From Weissella confusa (lineage in GTDB: Bacteria > Bacillota > Bacilli > Lactobacillales > Lactobacillaceae): a stretch of DNA of 60,246 nt. Numbering within the stretch: the stretch's first letter is position 1; every line of letters starts with the position of its first letter. The notes under the pieces are model-generated. The model had not been told where the DNA came from. It did no database searches and saw nothing but the letters and a program-made list of their open reading frames with translations. Positions 58,722 through 60,246 of the stretch are shown one piece after another. The stretch is from the NCBI RefSeq assembly GCF_004766315.1, contig NZ_PVSN01000035.1:1-60246 (forward strand). The letters run 5' to 3'. Both the position numbers and the translations under genes were made by a program.

Positions 58722-60059
58722 ATGCAGGCCAAAGAATGGCATGTATTACGAGCGGTAATCGCCGCTGGCATCATGAGTTTTAGTGGGGTGTTGATTGAAA
58801 CGTCGATGAATGTTACGTTTCCAACCTTGATGAACGAATTTCAGACTAACGCAAATGGTGTGCAATGGGTGACGACGGGCTATTTGCTAGCCATCGCCGT
58901 GGTGGTGCCACTTTCAGCATTTTTAATTCGAAATTATTCACCGCGTCGACTATTTATCATTGCTAACCTACTGTTTTTGGCAGGTGTCATTTTAGATGGC
59001 TTTGCGCCTAATTTGTTGGTGCTGCTAGCTGGCCGTGTTTTCCAAGGAATTGGAACGGGAATTGCATTGCCATTGATGTTTGACATCATTTTGACAAAGT
59101 CACCGCTTAATCGTCGTGGCGTGATGATGGGGATTGGGACCATGACCACTTCGATTGCACCTGCCATTGGCCCAACATACGGTGGTGTCTTGTTAAATAG
59201 TTTGGGGTGGCGTTCAATTTTCTGGTTCTTGATTGTTTTGCTACTGGCTTCGTCGGTAATGGGTTTGACCAGTATGCCAGTTGAAACAGTTAAGCGAACG
59301 GAAAATTTTGCTTTTGGCGCATTTGTTTTCCTGGGTCTAGGATTAGGATTGCTGCTAATGGCCGTTGAACGACTATCATTAGTGTTCCTAATTGCTGCGA
59401 TTGTCTTGCTGGTAGTATTCGGGTTCCTAAACAAGCGTCGCCAACTATTGAACCTAGCTATTTTGCGTCACTCACGTTTTGACCGCTTGATGGTTAGTTT
59501 CCTGGTTTATCAAGCGATTCTTCTAGGTCTATCATTTATCTTGCCTAACTACCTGCAACTTGGGTTGGGACGTACGGCAACCGCTGCTGGCTTGTTTATG
59601 TTCCCAGGAGCGGTTATTGGTTCTGTGTTGGCCCCAGTATCAGGACGTGTATTGGATAAATTTGGCGCAGTTAAGCCAATCTTGTTTGGCCTTAGTGTTG
59701 CAACGTTAGCAATGGTTTTGATGGCCGTGTTCTTTAAAGATTTGTCGTTCTGGACGTTGATGTTGACGCACATGTTGTTGATGGTTGGGATTGGTTTCTC
59801 ATACGCGAACTTGATGACTATCACGTTATCTAGTTTGGCACCTAGTGAGAATGCTGATGGTAATAGTGTTTTGAACACGTTGCAACAATTTGTCGGTGCT
59901 AGTGCAACGGCAATTGTTGCGCAAATCTTCGCCTCTGCTATTGCCAATCATCCAAGCGCTGGTGTTGTGACGGGTTCGCAGACTGGCATTTATGTCTTGA
60001 TGGGTTTGATGGTAATTTCGCTTATCATCTTCATCGGTATGAATTTGAATAAAAACTAG
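58722..60059 (+). CDS. MFS multidrug exporter, DHA2 (EmrB/QacA-like) family
   Basis: The 445-residue protein has about 12-14 membrane spans. LIETSMNVTFPTLMNEFQ in the first segment, QWVTTGYLLAIAVVVPLSAF, and the motif C-like GIGTMTTSIAPAIGPTYGGVL (positions 138-158), followed by GWRSIFWF, are typical of drug/proton antiporters of the DHA2 family. AAGGAGG precedes the ATG. No regulator gene adjoins it; control may lie in the structured leader. The drug range cannot be read from sequence. Confidence 0.88.
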   Translation: MQAKEWHVLRAVIAAGIMSFSGVLIETSMNVTFPTLMNEFQTNANGVQWVTTGYLLAIAVVVPLSAFLIRNYSPRRLFIIANLLFLAGVILDGFAPNLLVLLAGRVFQGIGTGIALPLMFDIILTKSPLNRRGVMMGIGTMTTSIAPAIGPTYGGVLLNSLGWRSIFWFLIVLLLASSVMGLTSMPVETVKRTENFAFGAFVFLGLGLGLLLMAVERLSLVFLIAAIVLLVVFGFLNKRRQLLNLAILRHSRFDRLMVSFLVYQAILLGLSFILPNYLQLGLGRTATAAGLFMFPGAVIGSVLAPVSGRVLDKFGAVKPILFGLSVATLAMVLMAVFFKDLSFWTLMLTHMLLMVGIGFSYANLMTITLSSLAPSENADGNSVLNTLQQFVGASATAIVAQIFASAIANHPSAGVVTGSQTGIYVLMGLMVISLIIFIGMNLNKN

Positions 60060-60087
60060 ATTGAAAGTTTTACTGAACACTAGCTTG

Positions 60088-60114
60088 AGCTCGTAACGTG
60101 GTTACGGGCTTTTT
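60088..60114 (+). terminator. Terminator after the MFS exporter gene
   Basis: AGC-T-CGTAAC pairs with GTTACG-G-GCT around GTG, followed by TTTT. Confidence 0.85.
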
Positions 60115-60128
60115 CTACGGGTGAATTG

Positions 60129-60246
60129 TCAATTCAACCGGAACACTTGAGATAAATAATATTCTTTAGCCGATCTCCAGCCGAAAAGCTTTCGAGGTCG
60201 GCTATTAATTTGCTCAACCATTTGTTCAATGTATTCGTCTGAATAA
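60129..60246 (-). CDS. IS30-family transposase, C-terminal end
   Basis: Read on the minus strand from the window edge, the frame gives YSDEYIEQMVEQINSRPRKL, FGWRSAKEYYLSQVFRLN and a stop at 60129-60131. NxRPRKxxGWxSA is the conserved C-terminal signature of IS30 transposases. The downstream segment GGTGAATTGTCAATTCAACC (60120-60139) is nearly palindromic and may hold the element's terminal repeat. Most of the element lies outside the window. Confidence 0.82.
   Translation of the reverse strand, partial: YSDEYIEQMVEQINSRPRKLFGWRSAKEYYLSQVFRLN

Noticed and set aside
60160-60205. Inverted repeat AGCCGA/TCGGCT as a terminator or repeat element
   Set aside because: It lies inside the IS30 transposase coding sequence and has no T-run.
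1-60246. CRISPR array, restriction-modification, toxin-antitoxin or prophage module
   Set aside because: No direct-repeat/spacer pattern, methyltransferase/endonuclease pair or phage structural gene was seen; the only DNA methyltransferase-like fold is RsmD, an rRNA enzyme.

Overview
The window looks like a chromosomal segment of a low-to-mid GC Gram-positive lactic acid bacterium. Gene order (rimP-nusA-ylxR-ylxQ-infB-rbfA-truB, rpoY-rnjA, ftsW-ylbG-rsmD-coaD-ylbL), codon use and protein sequences fit Lactobacillaceae and most resemble Weissella. The genus is an inference from memory. No rRNA or tRNA gene was seen, and no CRISPR array.

Layout. 1-949: end of an IS1380-family element that abuts a beheaded small gene. 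1274-4572: accessory region with a probable secreted-protein operon (membrane-anchored metzincin-type zinc protease, three-helix membrane protein, repeat-bearing surface protein) and a 48-residue membrane peptide. 4584-10947: transcription/translation operon rimP to truB, with a RimP whose C-terminal domain is duplicated. 11078-13994: a three-transcription-unit islet (broken type II NADH dehydrogenase, EIIB-like protein without its phosphocysteine, anchored nuclease) before ribF. 14120-24338: ribF, rqcH, cutC, a MarR-led cluster with a frameshifted phosphodiesterase, two degV paralogues, a secreted SGNH esterase, ypmS and yozE. 24384-30104: rbgA, rnhB, a dprA pseudogene with a terminator-like hairpin across its start, topA, xerC. 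30232-37656: aldose epimerase, plsY, parE, parC, ppaC. 37713-41492: busR divergent from a glycine betaine ABC transporter with a clear operator. 41747-49345: nox, a T-box controlled metQ-msrA operon, diacylglycerol kinase, HAD phosphatase, flavodoxin, rnjA and rpoY. 49530-58560: RNase H-like protein, def, suhB, typA, ftsW, rsmD, coaD, a Lon-like PDZ protease, ndk. 58722-60059: multidrug MFS exporter behind a structured leader. 60129-60246: end of an IS30-family transposase.

Most of the window is housekeeping. The less ordinary material is: three genes each disabled by one small lesion (an in-frame TGA in ndh and in dprA, a 2-base deletion in the phosphodiesterase); the rimP domain duplication; the metzincin/surface-protein operon; the hairpin that holds the dprA ribosome-binding site in its loop; the EIIB homologue with Asp in place of Cys; and several regulatory leaders (T-box, BusR operator, possible attenuators upstream of rimP and of the MFS exporter). 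Extended -10 promoters set directly behind terminators recur.

Nothing could be searched or computed, so family assignments rest on recognised motifs and gene order.
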